Assembly: GCA_032622095.1 (NCBI GenBank)
Contig: CP136065.1
Location: forward strand, 96,731,343 to 96,795,342
Direction of reading: 5' to 3'
DNA length: 64,000 nucleotides
DNA from: Siphonodentalium dalli
Lineage: Eukaryota; Mollusca; Scaphopoda; Gadilida; Siphonodentaliidae
Shown here: positions 22,975 to 34,102 of the stretch, one piece after another
Numbering within the stretch: the first letter of the stretch is position 1
Layout: each line of letters begins with the position of its first letter
Notes under the pieces: generated by a model
Told to the model about the DNA's origin: nothing
Database searches by the model: none
The model's input: only the letters and a program-made list of their open reading frames with translations
Made by a program: the position numbers and the translations under genes

Positions 22975-24016
22975 AAGGTTGTTTTAGTGTGGTACCCAAG
23001 CCAATTTAAATTTTCACCCACTTCTATCCAAAATGGCCGCCGTCGATCTAGATGGGTTCAAATAGGGCAACCGTGCCATTTCTCGGCCCTTTGACCGATT
23101 TGGATCAAACAAAGATTGTTGCAGGGTGGACCGTGGCCCCCGTGCTCTTTTCCCACACACTACTTTCACCCACCCGATCAAAAATGGCCGCCACCCAGAG
23201 GGGTTCAAATAGGGCACCCATGCCATTTCTCGGCCCATTGACCGATTTAGGTCAAACAAAGGGTGTTGTTGGGTGCCCCCCCCCCCCCCATCCAATCTAA
23301 ATCCAAAGTGGCCACCGTCCAGAGGGGTTCACATAAGGCACACACGCCATTGCTCGGGCCCCTTGGCCGATTTAGGACAAACTAAGGTTGTTTTAGTGTG
23401 GAACCCAAGCCAATCTAAATATTCTCCCTTTTCACCCCACCCGATCTAAAATGGCCGCGGTCCAGATGGGTTCAAATATGACATCCATGCCATTTCTCGA
23501 CCCTTTGACCGATTTAGGTCAAACAAAGGATGTTTTGGGTGGCCCCCAAGACAATCTAAATTCCAAAATGGCCACCGTCCAGAGGAGTTCACATAAGGCA
23601 TCCATGCCATTACTCGGCCCCTTGGCCGATTTAGGACAAACTAAGGTTGTTTTAGTGCGGAACCCAAGCCAATCTAAATATTATCCCTTTTCACCCCACC
23701 CCTATCCAAAATGGCCGCGGTCCAGATGGGTTCAAATATGTCATCCATGCCATTTCTCGACCCTTTGACCGATTTAGGTCAAACAAAGGGTGTTGTAGGG
23801 TGGCTCCCAATGCACATTTTCCGTACACCCCTTTCTCCCCAGTCCGATCAAAAATGGCCGCCGTCCAAAGGGGTTCAAATAGGGCATCCATGCCATTTCT
23901 CGGCCCCTTGACCGATTTAGGTCAAACAAAAGGTGTTGTGTGGTGGCCCCAAGCCAATCTAAATATTCACCACTGTCAACCACCCTGATCCAAAATGGCC
24001 GCCGCCCAGAGGGGTT
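22975..24016 (+). repeat. Minisatellite array, about 143-bp unit, plus orientation
   Basis: Eight copies of an AAAATGGCCGCCG-centred unit at about 23,029, 23,183, 23,306, 23,449, 23,565, 23,708, 23,851 and 23,994, with some short 116-123 bp units. Each carries GGTTCAAATAGGGCA, CCATTTCTCGGCCC and GACCGATTTAGGTCAAACAA. Open frames through the array on both strands come from the repeat. Confidence 0.9.
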
Positions 24017-24029
24017 AAACAAGTGACCG

Positions 24030-24663
24030 AGTTAGGTTTGTGTCCTGGGTCTGACAACAAAAGAACTCACATGTACATTCCCGATGTGTTTTTTTTTCTC
24101 CAAAAACCTGGTATCCTGGAAATTGTTTCCTAGGAAAAGATATACTAACATATGCCGACACAATTCAATGATGATGTTGCAGAGGGGCAGCGAAATATAC
24201 GCGTTTTCACATCCCAATATAATCTCATATGAATTTGATGAGCACCAGAAGCTGGAAATATAATGGACGATCAGTTAAATGAATCCGTTCCGGATTTGAG
24301 GTCCTCCTGGCTGACAGAGTGTGGCGGTCCATAACAAAATATGTAGTCCTGTTCTGGTTGTTAATAGGCACTATGTAATGACGAAGATCTTTAAGGCTTT
24401 GCATCTTCTAAACCGAACCGATATGTTAATTCGACTGTTCCCGTGTCCTCCTGCAAAACTGATATTTTGGATCAAGGTTCGCGTTGCCAATGGCAAAAAA
24501 ATAAATTGATTTGGAAACATTAATTTCATAATTGCAAACAATTTGGCAAGTAGGTTTTTAAATGTGTTTAAATACATTCGGAAGTCACTAACAAACCTAT
24601 ACAATTGACACAACAATTGACAATAGAAGAAGTGTGGATAGTTAATCGACTGTCGCTATATAA
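24030..24663. other. Spacer between the oppositely oriented minisatellite arrays
   Basis: About 630 bases with no copy of the minisatellite, no recognised gene and no clear inverted ends. It is the breakpoint region where array orientation switches. Confidence 0.5.
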
Positions 24664-25702
24664 TATGGCTGTCAGAAGAACCCCTCTGGACAGCGACCAA
24701 TTTGGATGGGGTGGGGTGTTTGTGGTTAATAATTAGATTGGTTGGGGGCCACCCTACAACACCTTTTGTTTGACCTAAATCGGCCAATGGGCTGAGACAT
24801 GGCCCGGTGTCCTATTTGAACCCATCTGGACTGCGGCCATTTTGGATCGGGTGGGTGAAAGGGGCGTGCGGAAAGAATGCCTTAGTTGGCCACCATACAA
24901 CATCCTTTGTTTGACCTAAATCGGTCAAGGGGCCGAAAAATGGCATGGGTGCCCTATTTGAACCCCTCTGGACGGCGGCCATTTTGGATCGGGTGGGTGA
25001 AAGGGGTGGATATTTAGATTGGCTTGGGAACCACCCTTGAACACCCTTTAGTTGACCTAAATCAGTAAAGGGGCCGACAAATGGCATGGGTGCCTTATTT
25101 TAACCCCTCTGGACGGCGGCCATTTTGGATCGTGTGGGGTACAAGGGTAAATATTTAGATTTGCTTGGGGCCACCCTACAACATCCTTTGACCTACCTCG
25201 GTCAAGGGGCAGAGAAATGGCATGGGTGCCCTACTTGAACCCCTCTGGGCGGCGGTCATTTTGGATCGGTGTTGGGTGAAAGTGGTGAATATATAGATTG
25301 CATTGAGGGCCACCATACAACACCCTTTGTCAAAAGTTTGTTTGATCTCAACTGTCAAAGGGTGCCCTATGTGAACCCATCTGGACGGCGTCCCTTTTGG
25401 ATCAGGGTGGGTGATAGGGTGAATATTTAGATTGGATTAGGACCACCATACAACACCCTTTGTTTGACCTAAATTGGTCCAGGGGTCGATCAAGAAATGG
25501 CATGGTGCCCTATTTGAACCCCTCTGGACGGCGGCCATTTTGGATAGGTTGTACATGTGGTGAAAGGGGGTGTGTGGAAAGAGTGCCTGTGGGGGGGGGG
25601 GCACCATACAACACACTTTATTTGACCTCAATCGGTCGAAGGGCCGAGATATGGCATGGGTGCCCTATTTAAACCCATCTGGACGGTGGCCATTTTAGAT
25701 CG
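24664..25702 (-). repeat. Minisatellite array, same unit, inverted
   Basis: Seven units of about 134-157 bp with CGGCCATTTTGGATCG, TTTGACCTAAATCGG and GGCATGGGTGCCCTATTTGA, i.e. the complement of the unit at 22,975-24,016. Confidence 0.9.
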
Positions 25703-25709
25703 ATGTCGC

Positions 25710-26200
25710 GACCTGATTTCCAGTTGTCCTTAGTCCATTTTTTCAGTTTTTGAGATAATCGATTTTTAACGTTTGAATCTCCGTTGCGGGTCAACTATTA
25801 AGACTATGGCTATACTTCTAACACTGTCCTATTGGAAAATCATTCCTTTCATAGAATAAATAAGCACCACAATTCAATAATTAAATGTAATCCTGTTTTT
25901 TTGAAGAATACTGCAGGTATGGTGCATATTTTGGACTGCAGGTAGGGTGCATACATAGGACATACTGGAACTTAATTACACTATGAATAGTTCAAAGGTC
26001 ACCATTGAACTAAAATTCGAATTCAGAGAGCATATGACATATAAGTGTTCTATGTATAAGCTAACCCAGATGATATTATTTTTATTTCAACTAAGGTATT
26101 TTCTAACTTTTTTTATGTATGTCGGAATTTGATCAACTAGAGCGTTGACGTGACACCATGTCACCCCCTATAAATCTAATACCGACTAACTTGACACTCG
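25710..26200. other. No gene seen
   Basis: AT-rich sequence. A short near-repeat (GCAGGTATGGTGCATA / GCAGGTAGGGTGCATA) occurs at about 25,913-25,951. No coding evidence. Confidence 0.45.
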
Positions 26201-26207
26201 CTCCTAA

Positions 26208-27931
26208 GGGTGGATACACACATGCATGTAATCTCTGTAAATATCGTGTATTTGGCGTTTTACATGGATCATACAGACCATGTAATATGTGTCTGCTGAT
26301 AACCCAATCATTGCGGCTATGTTTCACCACAGTGAGTAACGCTCTGAACGTGTAGAGTGTCGTTGACTGGACGAAGTCGTCAGGCCGCTTAAAATAATTG
26401 TTCGCGCGATAACCCAAATGTTGGACGTTCTGTTTAAATCATTGTCAGTCTTCTCTTGGTTGTATACCAGTGATGGTCCCAGGATTTCCACAATGCAGGG
26501 GCTATATTATACCGGAAGCTACCGGACTGACCATTACATATTTCATCGACCGGGGGGGGGGGGGGGGGCATGCAGCAACATGAGGCCTACCCCCCTGAAG
26601 CCACGAAGCCACTCCTGATTTGTAAATATTGTAGTTGACAGTCATATCTGCCGTGCCTGTTTGCTACGAGTGATTAATCTCATATGCAGCAATTGATGCT
26701 ATTCATATAATTATGAACATATTATTACAGCTTTAAATTTGAAGGTATACAGGGTGGTGTTGCTGCATGTGTGGCTTCATTCGGGAAAAGGCTTGTCCAG
26801 CTACGAGTCCACAACTACGTCACCTTTCCTCTCTTGTGTTATATACACACAATTTACAACTATGGAATATTTAAGTAAAACATTATGTTGTACATTCTTG
26901 CCCAGATAATCCCGGCCGATATATTCAACTAAATCCCTTAGTTATTCGAAACTTTCGAGCCCCCTCCCCCAATCATGGATTATAGTCCAAAATGTGACAA
27001 TTCAAGCCTGTACATGCTAAAATTGTGACAGTTAGGAACTTGTTCATCCTTTGGCGTGAGAAACATATACTGCTCTGTAAATTCTGGGTTAAAATTGGGG
27101 GGGGGGGGGTGACTCTTTTTTCTTTCAACGTTGTACCTGCATTAATGTTTTTGGCGCTGTAATGGATATATGCAAAGAAATCCCAATTGAAAGTTATCAC
27201 ATGAGCTCGCCCTCAAATTATCCGAGCAATCTCAACAAACTGGTATTGTCTGTCTTAATGTTCCAATGCATGTATTCAAGGGCATGAGAGCACCATATCG
27301 GATAGTTAAAATTTGAACTGAGGCCATGCATAGTCGAGGAACAAATATCCTTATCCTAACTCGATTCGGCGTTGTCCGATTAGGCTAAATCACTTTATAA
27401 CATGGAATTCACCATGTATGAGTTAGTTGATTGCCATGTGTATTAATATAGCACTTCCAAAATGTGGAGCCAGAAAGCCGTTCGGGTTCTGCTGGACGAG
27501 ATCAAATTGGGAGTCAGTGTGTGGGGCATTAAACACTCATGTATCACAATCGTCCTAAAATAGCTTCAAAAGTCTACACATTTATTTTTATTGTGGATGA
27601 CCCTGTTTCCAAGAAATGACGAGAAACAAATCAAGTATAAAATCGACAGACTCAAATCCACTTTTCGAAATGAACTAAAACTCGTGAAAAACAGCAACAT
27701 GTATCAGACAGGATTTATTCATTTCGGCACCCATGAAAAAAGACATGTTTATGACTGGCCTGAAATCTCTTGATAACAGTTAGTTTGATTTTGGCTTATA
27801 ACTACTCACCGGTCTCGCCTGTTGAAATGGAACGATCGCGCGCAGGCGATTAATGCTATCAATGATTGGTGTGACCATGTAAAATACATGTATTTTACAT
27901 ACAGACATTACATGCATGTGTGTATCCACCC
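26208..27931. mobile_element. Non-autonomous PIF/Harbinger-type element, copy 1
   Basis: Inverted ends GGGTGGATACACACATGCATG... flanked by TAA on both sides (26,205-26,207 and 27,932-27,934). A TWA target duplication with G-rich inverted ends is typical of PIF/Harbinger. Just inside the 3' end is a GTAAAATACATGTATTTTAC palindrome. It is homologous along its length to copy 2 except for about 350 extra bases near 27,230-27,570. No transposase frame recognised. Confidence 0.8.
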
Positions 27932-27971
27932 TAAACGGAGGCCATGCACTTTATCTTCTAGTCGTTGTTTA

Positions 27972-29338
27972 GGGTGGATACACACATGCATGTAATCCCT
28001 GTAAATATCGTGTATTTGGCGTTTTACAGGACACCGTGTAATATGTGTCCGCTGACAACCCAATCATTGCGACTGTGTTTAACCACAGTGAGTTAAACTC
28101 TGAACCGCTGAAGAGCCGTTGACTGGGGACGAAGTCGTCAGGCCGCTTAAAATAATTATTCGCGCGATAACTCAAATGGTCGACGCTCTGTTTAAATCAT
28201 TGTCAGTCTTCTATTGATGTTAATACCAGTGATGGCATCTTCCCCAACGCAGGGGGCTATGACCCACAACATGCACGGGGAGCTATATTATCCTAGAAGC
28301 TACCGAATTCACCATTGCATATTTCATCGACGGGGGGGGGGGGGGGGGGTCTGTGCATGCAGCACCCTGAATCCTGACACCCTGCTTTATAAATATCGTA
28401 GTCATGTCTGTCGTGTCTGTTTTCTACGAGTGATTAATCTAATATGCAGCAATTTATGCTATTCATATAATTATGAACATATTATACAGCTTTAAATTTG
28501 AATGCAGGGTGTTGCTGTTTGTCTTCATTCGGCGAAAGGGTTGCCTAGCTACGAGTTCCCAACTACGTCACCTTTCCTCTCTTGTGTTATACAGTTATAC
28601 ATGTATACGCAAAATTTACAACTATGGATATTTAATTAAAACATTATGTTGTAATTCTTGCCCAGATAATCCCGGCTGATACATTCAATTAACTCCCTTT
28701 GTTATTGGAAGCTTTCGAGAACCAACCCCTCCCCCAATCATGGATTATGGTCGAAAATGTTATAATTCAAGCTTGTGACAGTTAGGAGCTTGTTCAACCT
28801 TTGGCTTGAGAAACATATATATAAATGGGGGGGGGGGGGTCACTCTTTTTAATTTCAACGCTGTACCTGCATTATTTTTTGGCGCTATAATGAATATTTA
28901 CAGTCCCAATTGAATTAATGTTATCACATGAGCTCGCTCTCAAATTATCAGAGAAATCTCAACAAGCCGGTATCATCCTATACAAGAATTCTGCATATTT
29001 TATTTTTGTTTTGGATGACCCTGTTTCCAAGAAATGACAGAAACACATAAAGTATAAAATCGACTGGCTCTAATCCACTTTTCGAAATGAATTATAACTC
29101 GTGAAAAACAGCAACATATATCAGACAAGAATTACTCATTTCGGCATCCATGAAAGAAGACATGTTTATGACTGGCCTGAAATTTCTTGATGGCAGTTTG
29201 TTTGATAATGGCTTATAACTACTCACTGGTGAAATTGACCTCTCGCGCGCAGGTGATTAATTTTGTCAATTATTGGTGTGGCCATGTAAAATACATGTAT
29301 TTTACATACAGACATTACATGCATGTGTGTATCCACCC
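27972..29338. mobile_element. Non-autonomous PIF/Harbinger-type element, copy 2
   Basis: Same inverted ends, flanked by TTA on both sides (27,969-27,971 and 29,339-29,341). It lies 40 bases from copy 1 in the same orientation and shares the same internal order, including the poly-G tract (about 28,332) and the CGTCACCTTTCCTCTCTTGT word. The different target duplication shows an independent insertion, not a tandem duplication. Confidence 0.82.
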
Positions 29339-29344
29339 TTAGAC

Positions 29345-30560
29345 TCCATTTTGAAGTGAACCAAGAACAAATAGGTAATAAGCTGTTTTCGATGTAAGAA
29401 GCGCATTGGGGAACATTTTCTACAACTCTTTGAAATAAGTACTATTTATGGCTTTTATGATAATTTTGTTGTTTTTTTTTTGTCAAAAGACAAGAATATG
29501 TAAACACAAAATGGTGAAATTGGAATCTTGTTAGTCAACAAATCTGCAGACTACAAACGCCGAGTTGAGTTTCCTGACTGCTAAATATGACCACAACATA
29601 ACTTATCCTAAATTTTGATGTGTTTCATTGATGGAAAGTCATTATATTAAGGTAAAGAAATGCAAGAAAACAACATTGTGTTAGTCCGGGAACAAGGTCC
29701 CTCGGGATTACATTTAAACCATTTTTGTTTTGTTCGTTAGGATGTTTGCTCAAACTATTTAGACTTTGAAAGATGTCCGTGTATATATATGTAACAGGTA
29801 TTATGGTGGTCAAGATATCCTCATTTTTCGAGAGTATATACCCGCTCACTTCAATGTTATAAATGTGACAGAAAAATGCATCACTCAGAAACGCATTATT
29901 CTTGTTGTATATGAATTTATGTGCATACTATTTGTCATGGATGTTAACATTGACATGTAAATAGGAGAGTCATTTTGGGGTCATTCGGCCAAAAAAACAT
30001 GGCTGCCAGCAGACATCTTAAATTTCAAAATTTGCAACAAAATACCACACGAAACTGCCTGCAGTCAGTTTAGCAGTTAGAATTACATTATTTCTCTTAT
30101 TCTAATGTGTTTTAAGCCAAACTCATTGCAAAAACAGTCAAAAAACTTGCAGGAATTTTTTTTGAGTTGCAGATAAAATTGTTTGTTGGTCCCATCGATC
30201 GGGACAACCCCACCCCCCCTGGTTGCCATGGCATAACTATTCCTGTCATTTCATGCAAAATTTAACTGAAAAATCCAAAATGGCGGGCAAAATGGCAAAC
30301 GGAAGATTAGTAACATGAGATATTTTCCATTTATATGAAAACAGTAGGCGCTAATGGCTATAGTTGTGCCACCATACATGATGTAGAATCCTAATCCGAT
30401 AATATTAAGTCATAGTCCGACGATTTGTCAATTCAGTGTTTTAAAATGTTTCAAAATGACGGCGAAAATTGCGATCGGAAGTCAACAATTGAAGTGTGTT
30501 TGTTGATTTTTCACTAAATCTTCACATATTGAATAATTTGATAGCCAAACAGTAGTGATA
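29345..30560. other. No gene seen; isolated ATGGCGGC-type words
   Basis: No exon-like sequence. CCAAAATGGCGGGCAAAATG at about 30,275 and related words resemble the foldback subrepeats, so old repeat fragments may be present. Confidence 0.45.
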
Positions 30561-30574
30561 TATGCCATCATACT

Positions 30575-30860
30575 ATAGTTTCCAAAACCACTAACTATCA
30601 AATGAGTGTCCCAAACCACATAACGAGTGTATCAAACCATATACAGAGTTACAAACCACCCACCTAGGATGCAAAACCAACATGCAAATCCATACGGCGG
30701 GTACCCCAAATCCAAATATCGTCCCAAACTTCCGAAATAGTGTCCTATGCAACCCACCCATAGAGTTTCCTTAACCAGCCAGGTACAGTGCCTACAACCA
30801 TATGCAAATAGTATCCAGCCCATACATATAGTACCCCAAACCATGCATCCCAAGTTCTAA
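30575..30860. repeat. Degenerate tandem repeat of about 28 bp
   Basis: Variants of AGTGTCCCAAACCACATA recur (AGTGTATCAAACCATATAC, GGTACCCCAAATCCAAATAT, AGTACCCCAAACCATGCATC) with drifted sequence. No gene. Confidence 0.6.
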
Positions 30861-30861
30861 G

Positions 30862-31426
30862 GATAACGTCATCAATGACGTCAGGTCAGGACGATTTTTT
30901 TTCTTTGCCCCCTCTAAGATTATCAGTTTTGTACGGCTTATTTCTGATACAATTCAATTTCTCAAATCATTCCTAGCATTGGTAATTAGTTACTCCTTGT
31001 CTCTTTAGACCGGATGTCATGATTTTAACAAATTCGTATTTGGTTAGATTTTTGAGGATTATGAAGGCATGGGCCCCTGATATATGATTTTTGTTGTACA
31101 TTTTGGTTGTCTCTGCTGCCTTCTAGAGTTGTACCACGAAATGACTTCGGCATCAACATGGCAACATAGACTATTAACCATCCAGGACGAGTCGTGCAAG
31201 CAGTTCTAGGAAATATATTATTTCAGTGAAATAGAAGACAGACACATTGTGATATATATTATTTGTCTGAAAGATGTCTTCAAATGAATATATGTACTCC
31301 GCGTTACGCTTTATATTCCGTGTATACCAGGTTGTCAGTGAATAGCATGCACGGATTGAACCAGCGTTGTGTGGTGAATATTAGAGTGTCCACTACTATT
31401 TTCGTCTAAGTGTGTGCGTTCTTCAG
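30862..31426. other. Region after the protease stop codon; 3' UTR and flank
   Basis: The minus-strand sequence just below 31,427 must hold the protease 3' UTR. Only non-canonical poly(A)-like words (ATATAAA at about 31,310) were seen. No other gene. Confidence 0.4.
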
Positions 31427-31503
31427 TCACTGCATAGCGATTGTGTTTCGGATCCAATTGACAAACTCATAGACTCGAGTATAGACACCGGGATTCATGG
31501 CAC
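31427..31503 (-). CDS. Protease gene last coding exon: C-terminal helix and stop
   Basis: A 77-base coding end (phase 1 in) reading AMNPGVYTRVYEFVNWIRN, then TIAMQ and TGA. PGVYTRV carries Gly226 of the primary specificity pocket, and the YEFVNWIR segment is the usual C-terminal helix of S1A proteases. The acceptor ends cgtttccag. No canonical AATAAA was seen in the next 250 bases, only AATATA-like and ATATAAA words, so the transcript end is not located. Confidence 0.92.
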
Positions 31504-31885
31504 CTGGAAACGAGACGAATATTGATGGTGATTATATAAGAAATAAACAACGGCATTTTCAATGTGGTCATGCTATTTTGTCAGAGGTTCGTGTTGAATC
31601 AGCCGTTTGATACATAGTGTAGCGGCCAATCATGTGACAATGCCCACCAAGGGTATTTCTAGCAATACCATATAGTAACACATGTTACAAGTTACACGTA
31701 TACACGTGTGGCTAAAACTGGCTATTATCTAATGGGAACACTGACGTAACATCTGCACGCGCAAACAAAGTGTAATGCTATGGTGCTCAGCGTGCCAATA
31801 ATTTATCTCATCCCAAATATTTTAATAACAAACAATTATGAAATAATAATTTATTACATTCAAACACCTGCTTGGATGTGATCTC

Positions 31886-32090
31886 CCTCCCCTCTCTCTC
31901 TCTCTCTCTGTCTCTCATCCTATCTCTCTCTCTATCTCTCCCCCTCTCTCTCTCTCTCTTTCTCGCTCTCGCTCTCGTTCTTAGTACATTCAAGCACCCG
32001 ATTGGATGTGATCTCTACCCCACTCTCTCTCCCTGGCTCCCCATATCTGTCTCTTTCTCGCGCTCGTTCACTCGTGTCTCCCCTCTCTAT
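31886..32090. repeat. CT-rich microsatellite in an intron
   Basis: Two runs of (CT)n with ATCT, GTCT and GCTC interruptions, separated by a duplicated GTACATTCAAGCACC..TTGGATGTGATCTC block. Frames reading Leu-Ser or Arg-Glu repeats here are artefacts. Confidence 0.9.
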
Positions 32091-32777
32091 AATGTGCTAA
32101 AAATAACGATATACTTGTGACCTCGGGAGTGATCTCGGCTTATTTAGTCGTTTTGGTGTAAAACGTTTGGTAACTGTTAATCAGTTTAACAAACATACAA
32201 CACAAGACGCCCAGCTTGTGTACGAAATATTTAACTAACCTGTAATGACACCGCTTAACATTTAAAAATATTCGTAAACTAACATCTCACTCTACCGATA
32301 TCGCACGCTGGTTTACGTTGCATGGAAACTGGGGCTAGCCCAAGCAATACTAATGTCTAGGTAAAATAAGTTAATTTCATAGTGTCAATCAGAAATAAAA
32401 CTTATTTAGCCAAAATGACTTCATTCCACTGGTCTTCGCGTATGTTGTCCTGCAATGGCATCTGGCACGGCGGCATAAAATAAGGCACTATATTTAGGAC
32501 AATGTCTAGGAGATGGCTGGGGAATTGTACATATTATGTTGAGTATAGTGGCCTCTACATAATGTTCCCAAAAAGAAACAAAGAATATAGATGACAGTAA
32601 TTTGAAAGAATTAGATGTTTAAGCAAACATTATTATTTATAATGTATTTGTTAACTAATCATAATAAAATAACATACATGTGTTGTACGGTTTTTATTGA
32701 CTTGAAATGGCAATATTGTTTCCAGAGCTGGGGGAAGGAAATAAAATATTTGCAGCCAAAGAAGATTGAGCACATAC

Positions 32778-32862
32778 CTGCACAGCCGACTCCCCACGAT
32801 GTGATCCCTTGGAGGCGCCACACGCCATCGTATGGACAGACATAGGGACCACCACTGTCGCC
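32778..32862 (-). CDS. Protease gene exon: Ser195 of S1A domain
   Basis: An 85-base exon (phase 0 in, phase 1 out) reading [19 protein letters not shown] and [10 protein letters not shown]. It contains the nucleophile Ser195, the oxyanion-hole Gly193, Cys201, the substrate-binding Ser214-Trp215-Gly216 run and Cys220. The acceptor is tttatttcag and the donor is gtatgtgc. A partial palindromic MITE lies about 30 bases upstream in the intron. Confidence 0.93.
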
Positions 32863-32898
32863 CTGAAATAAATGTCGTAATGTTTCAAAAAACTTCAA

Positions 32899-32955
32899 AA
32901 ATTAAACAAAATTCAGGATTTAGTCAAAAATATGGCTTGTTGCCATTCATCGGAA
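32899..32955. mobile_element. Fragment of palindromic MITE family A
   Basis: AATTCAGGATTTAGTC, AATATGGCTTGTTGCCATTC and ATCGGAAAGCT match one arm of the MITE family; the other arm is missing. Confidence 0.7.
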
Positions 32956-33061
32956 AGCTATGGGGGTACGGTGGTGAGCGCCACCGAAAAAAGCAAGTGA
33001 GCGAGGGAAAAAAGAGGAAAATAACATGACATGTGGTACATACTACAATTTATTATATTAA

Positions 33062-33265
33062 CTATTCACTGTCACTTTCGTCCGAATTGTCATCACTTTC
33101 GTCAGATGTGTCATTTTTTTCGTCCATGAACTTTTCTAGCAATGGTCTGTACTTTAATATTGACATTTTCACTGCATCACGATCTTCAAAACCATTCTTC
33201 ATATATTTGTCCACTTTATCCACCGGCCTTTCAATAGCCTTCGAAAATTTAGGTAAATTACTCAT
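33062..33265 (-). CDS. Unknown 67-residue frame with acidic tail, inside an intron
   Basis: ATG-initiated frame: MSNLPKFSKAIERPVDKVDK, then MSILKYRPLLEKFMDEKN, ending in an Asp/Ser/Glu-rich tail (DTSDESDDNSDESDSE) and a stop. Its ATG overlaps the stop of the preceding frame (ATGA), an arrangement common in compact viral or mobile-element genomes and unusual for an animal gene. It lies on the protease strand but in an intron. Composition is protein-like; no family was recognised. It could be a remnant of an integrated element. Confidence 0.4.
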   Translation of the reverse strand: MSNLPKFSKAIERPVDKVDKYMKNGFEDRDAVKMSILKYRPLLEKFMDEKNDTSDESDDNSDESDSE

Positions 33266-33633
33266 TTTAGTTCAGTGAATATGTCGTTTGGAGTTTCCTT
33301 TTTAACTTTTCCAATGTTTGTCTTCTTCGCTCTTCCTCCTTTTATCTCTTTAACTTTTATCTTCTTAGCTCCGGGTTTCCTTATAAGTTTTCCAGGTTTC
33401 GCTTCAGTCTTGGGTAGGTCTTTCGAGTCATCGTAGGGTACATATTTATTAAGATCAAAGTCTTGAAGTTTTTTGAAATTTGTGAAATTTGTGAAATTTG
33501 TGAAATTTGTGAAATTTTTGAAATTTTTGAAGTTTTTGAAGTTTTTGAAATTTTTGAAATTTTTGAAATTTTTGAAAATTTTGAAATTTTTGAAGTTTTT
33601 GAAATTTTTGAATTTTTCAATGCGAGTTTCACT
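33262..33633 (-). CDS. Unknown lysine-rich frame fused to a 9-bp repeat, overlapping the next frame
   Basis: Open frame without a visible ATG. It starts in a 9-bp repeat coding (KNF)n, then reads LQDFDLNKYVPYDDSKDLPK, TEAKPGKLIRKPGAKKIKVK, EIKGGRAKKTNIGKVKKE and NDIFTELK with a TGA that overlaps the ATG of the frame at 33,062. The second half is basic and protein-like. The 5' end is lost or expanded into microsatellite. Function unknown; a basic nucleic-acid-binding role would be a guess. Confidence 0.35.
   Translation of the reverse strand, partial: SETRIEKFKNFKNFKNFKIFKNFKNFKNFKNFKNFKNFKNFTNFTNFTNFTNFKKLQDFDLNKYVPYDDSKDLPKTEAKPGKLIRKPGAKKIKVKEIKGGRAKKTNIGKVKKETPNDIFTELK
33468..33618. repeat. 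9-bp microsatellite (GAAATTTTT / GAAGTTTTT / GAAATTTGT)
   Basis: About sixteen units with G/A and T/G variants in blocks. Because nine is a multiple of three, several frames on both strands stay open, giving spurious Ile-Ser-Lys and Phe-Glu-Ile repeat proteins. Confidence 0.92.
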
Positions 33634-33815
33634 TTAACATTATCCCACAGTGTGTGCCATGTGTCACTTTAACATTCATCCATAGTGAGTGCCTTGTGTC
33701 ACTTTAATAATCATCCCCAGTGAGAGCCTAGTGTCACTTTAACAATCAACGACAGTAGGTGCCTAGTGTCCCTTTAAATGCTCTATGAGTACCTAGTGTC
33801 TCTTTAACGTTCAAG
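33625..33815. repeat. About 37-bp tandem repeat (GTGTCACTTTAAC)
   Basis: Five units of GTGTCACTTTAACATTCATC..AGTGAGTGCC with drift towards the right end. No coding evidence. Confidence 0.8.
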
Positions 33816-34102
33816 ACTGAAGCTATCCCCACCAAGGTCCTCACGTAATATACATGTAGACAAAACACCATTCATAGAAGTAGCCTAAATCTGATAGTTG
33901 GTTAACGGGTAAAAAAACACTACCAATATGTCTCACCTGTAATTAGAGTAATGACGCAATAATATGTCTAGACTGCCACCAACTGGGGGGGGGGGGCATA
34001 TCATCAATCCTGCGTATCGCTTCGAAATTAACCGAATCCCGAGTACCATGATAGGGGATGACACCCTTATTCGTTGGTATATATATATGCGTGATATCTA
34101 AC

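Noticed and set aside
23014-25672. Many open frames reading MAAVQRGSNRAPMPFLGP-type repeats on both strands
   Set aside because: They come from the ~140-bp minisatellite; frames shift between units of different length, exist on both strands, and there is no gene context.
31808-32120. Leu-Ser-rich and Arg-Glu-rich frames
   Set aside because: Translation of a CT microsatellite.
33381-33672. Frames reading (SKI)n and (FEI)n
   Set aside because: Translation of the 9-bp microsatellite in other frames; only the frame that continues into non-repeat protein-like sequence was kept.
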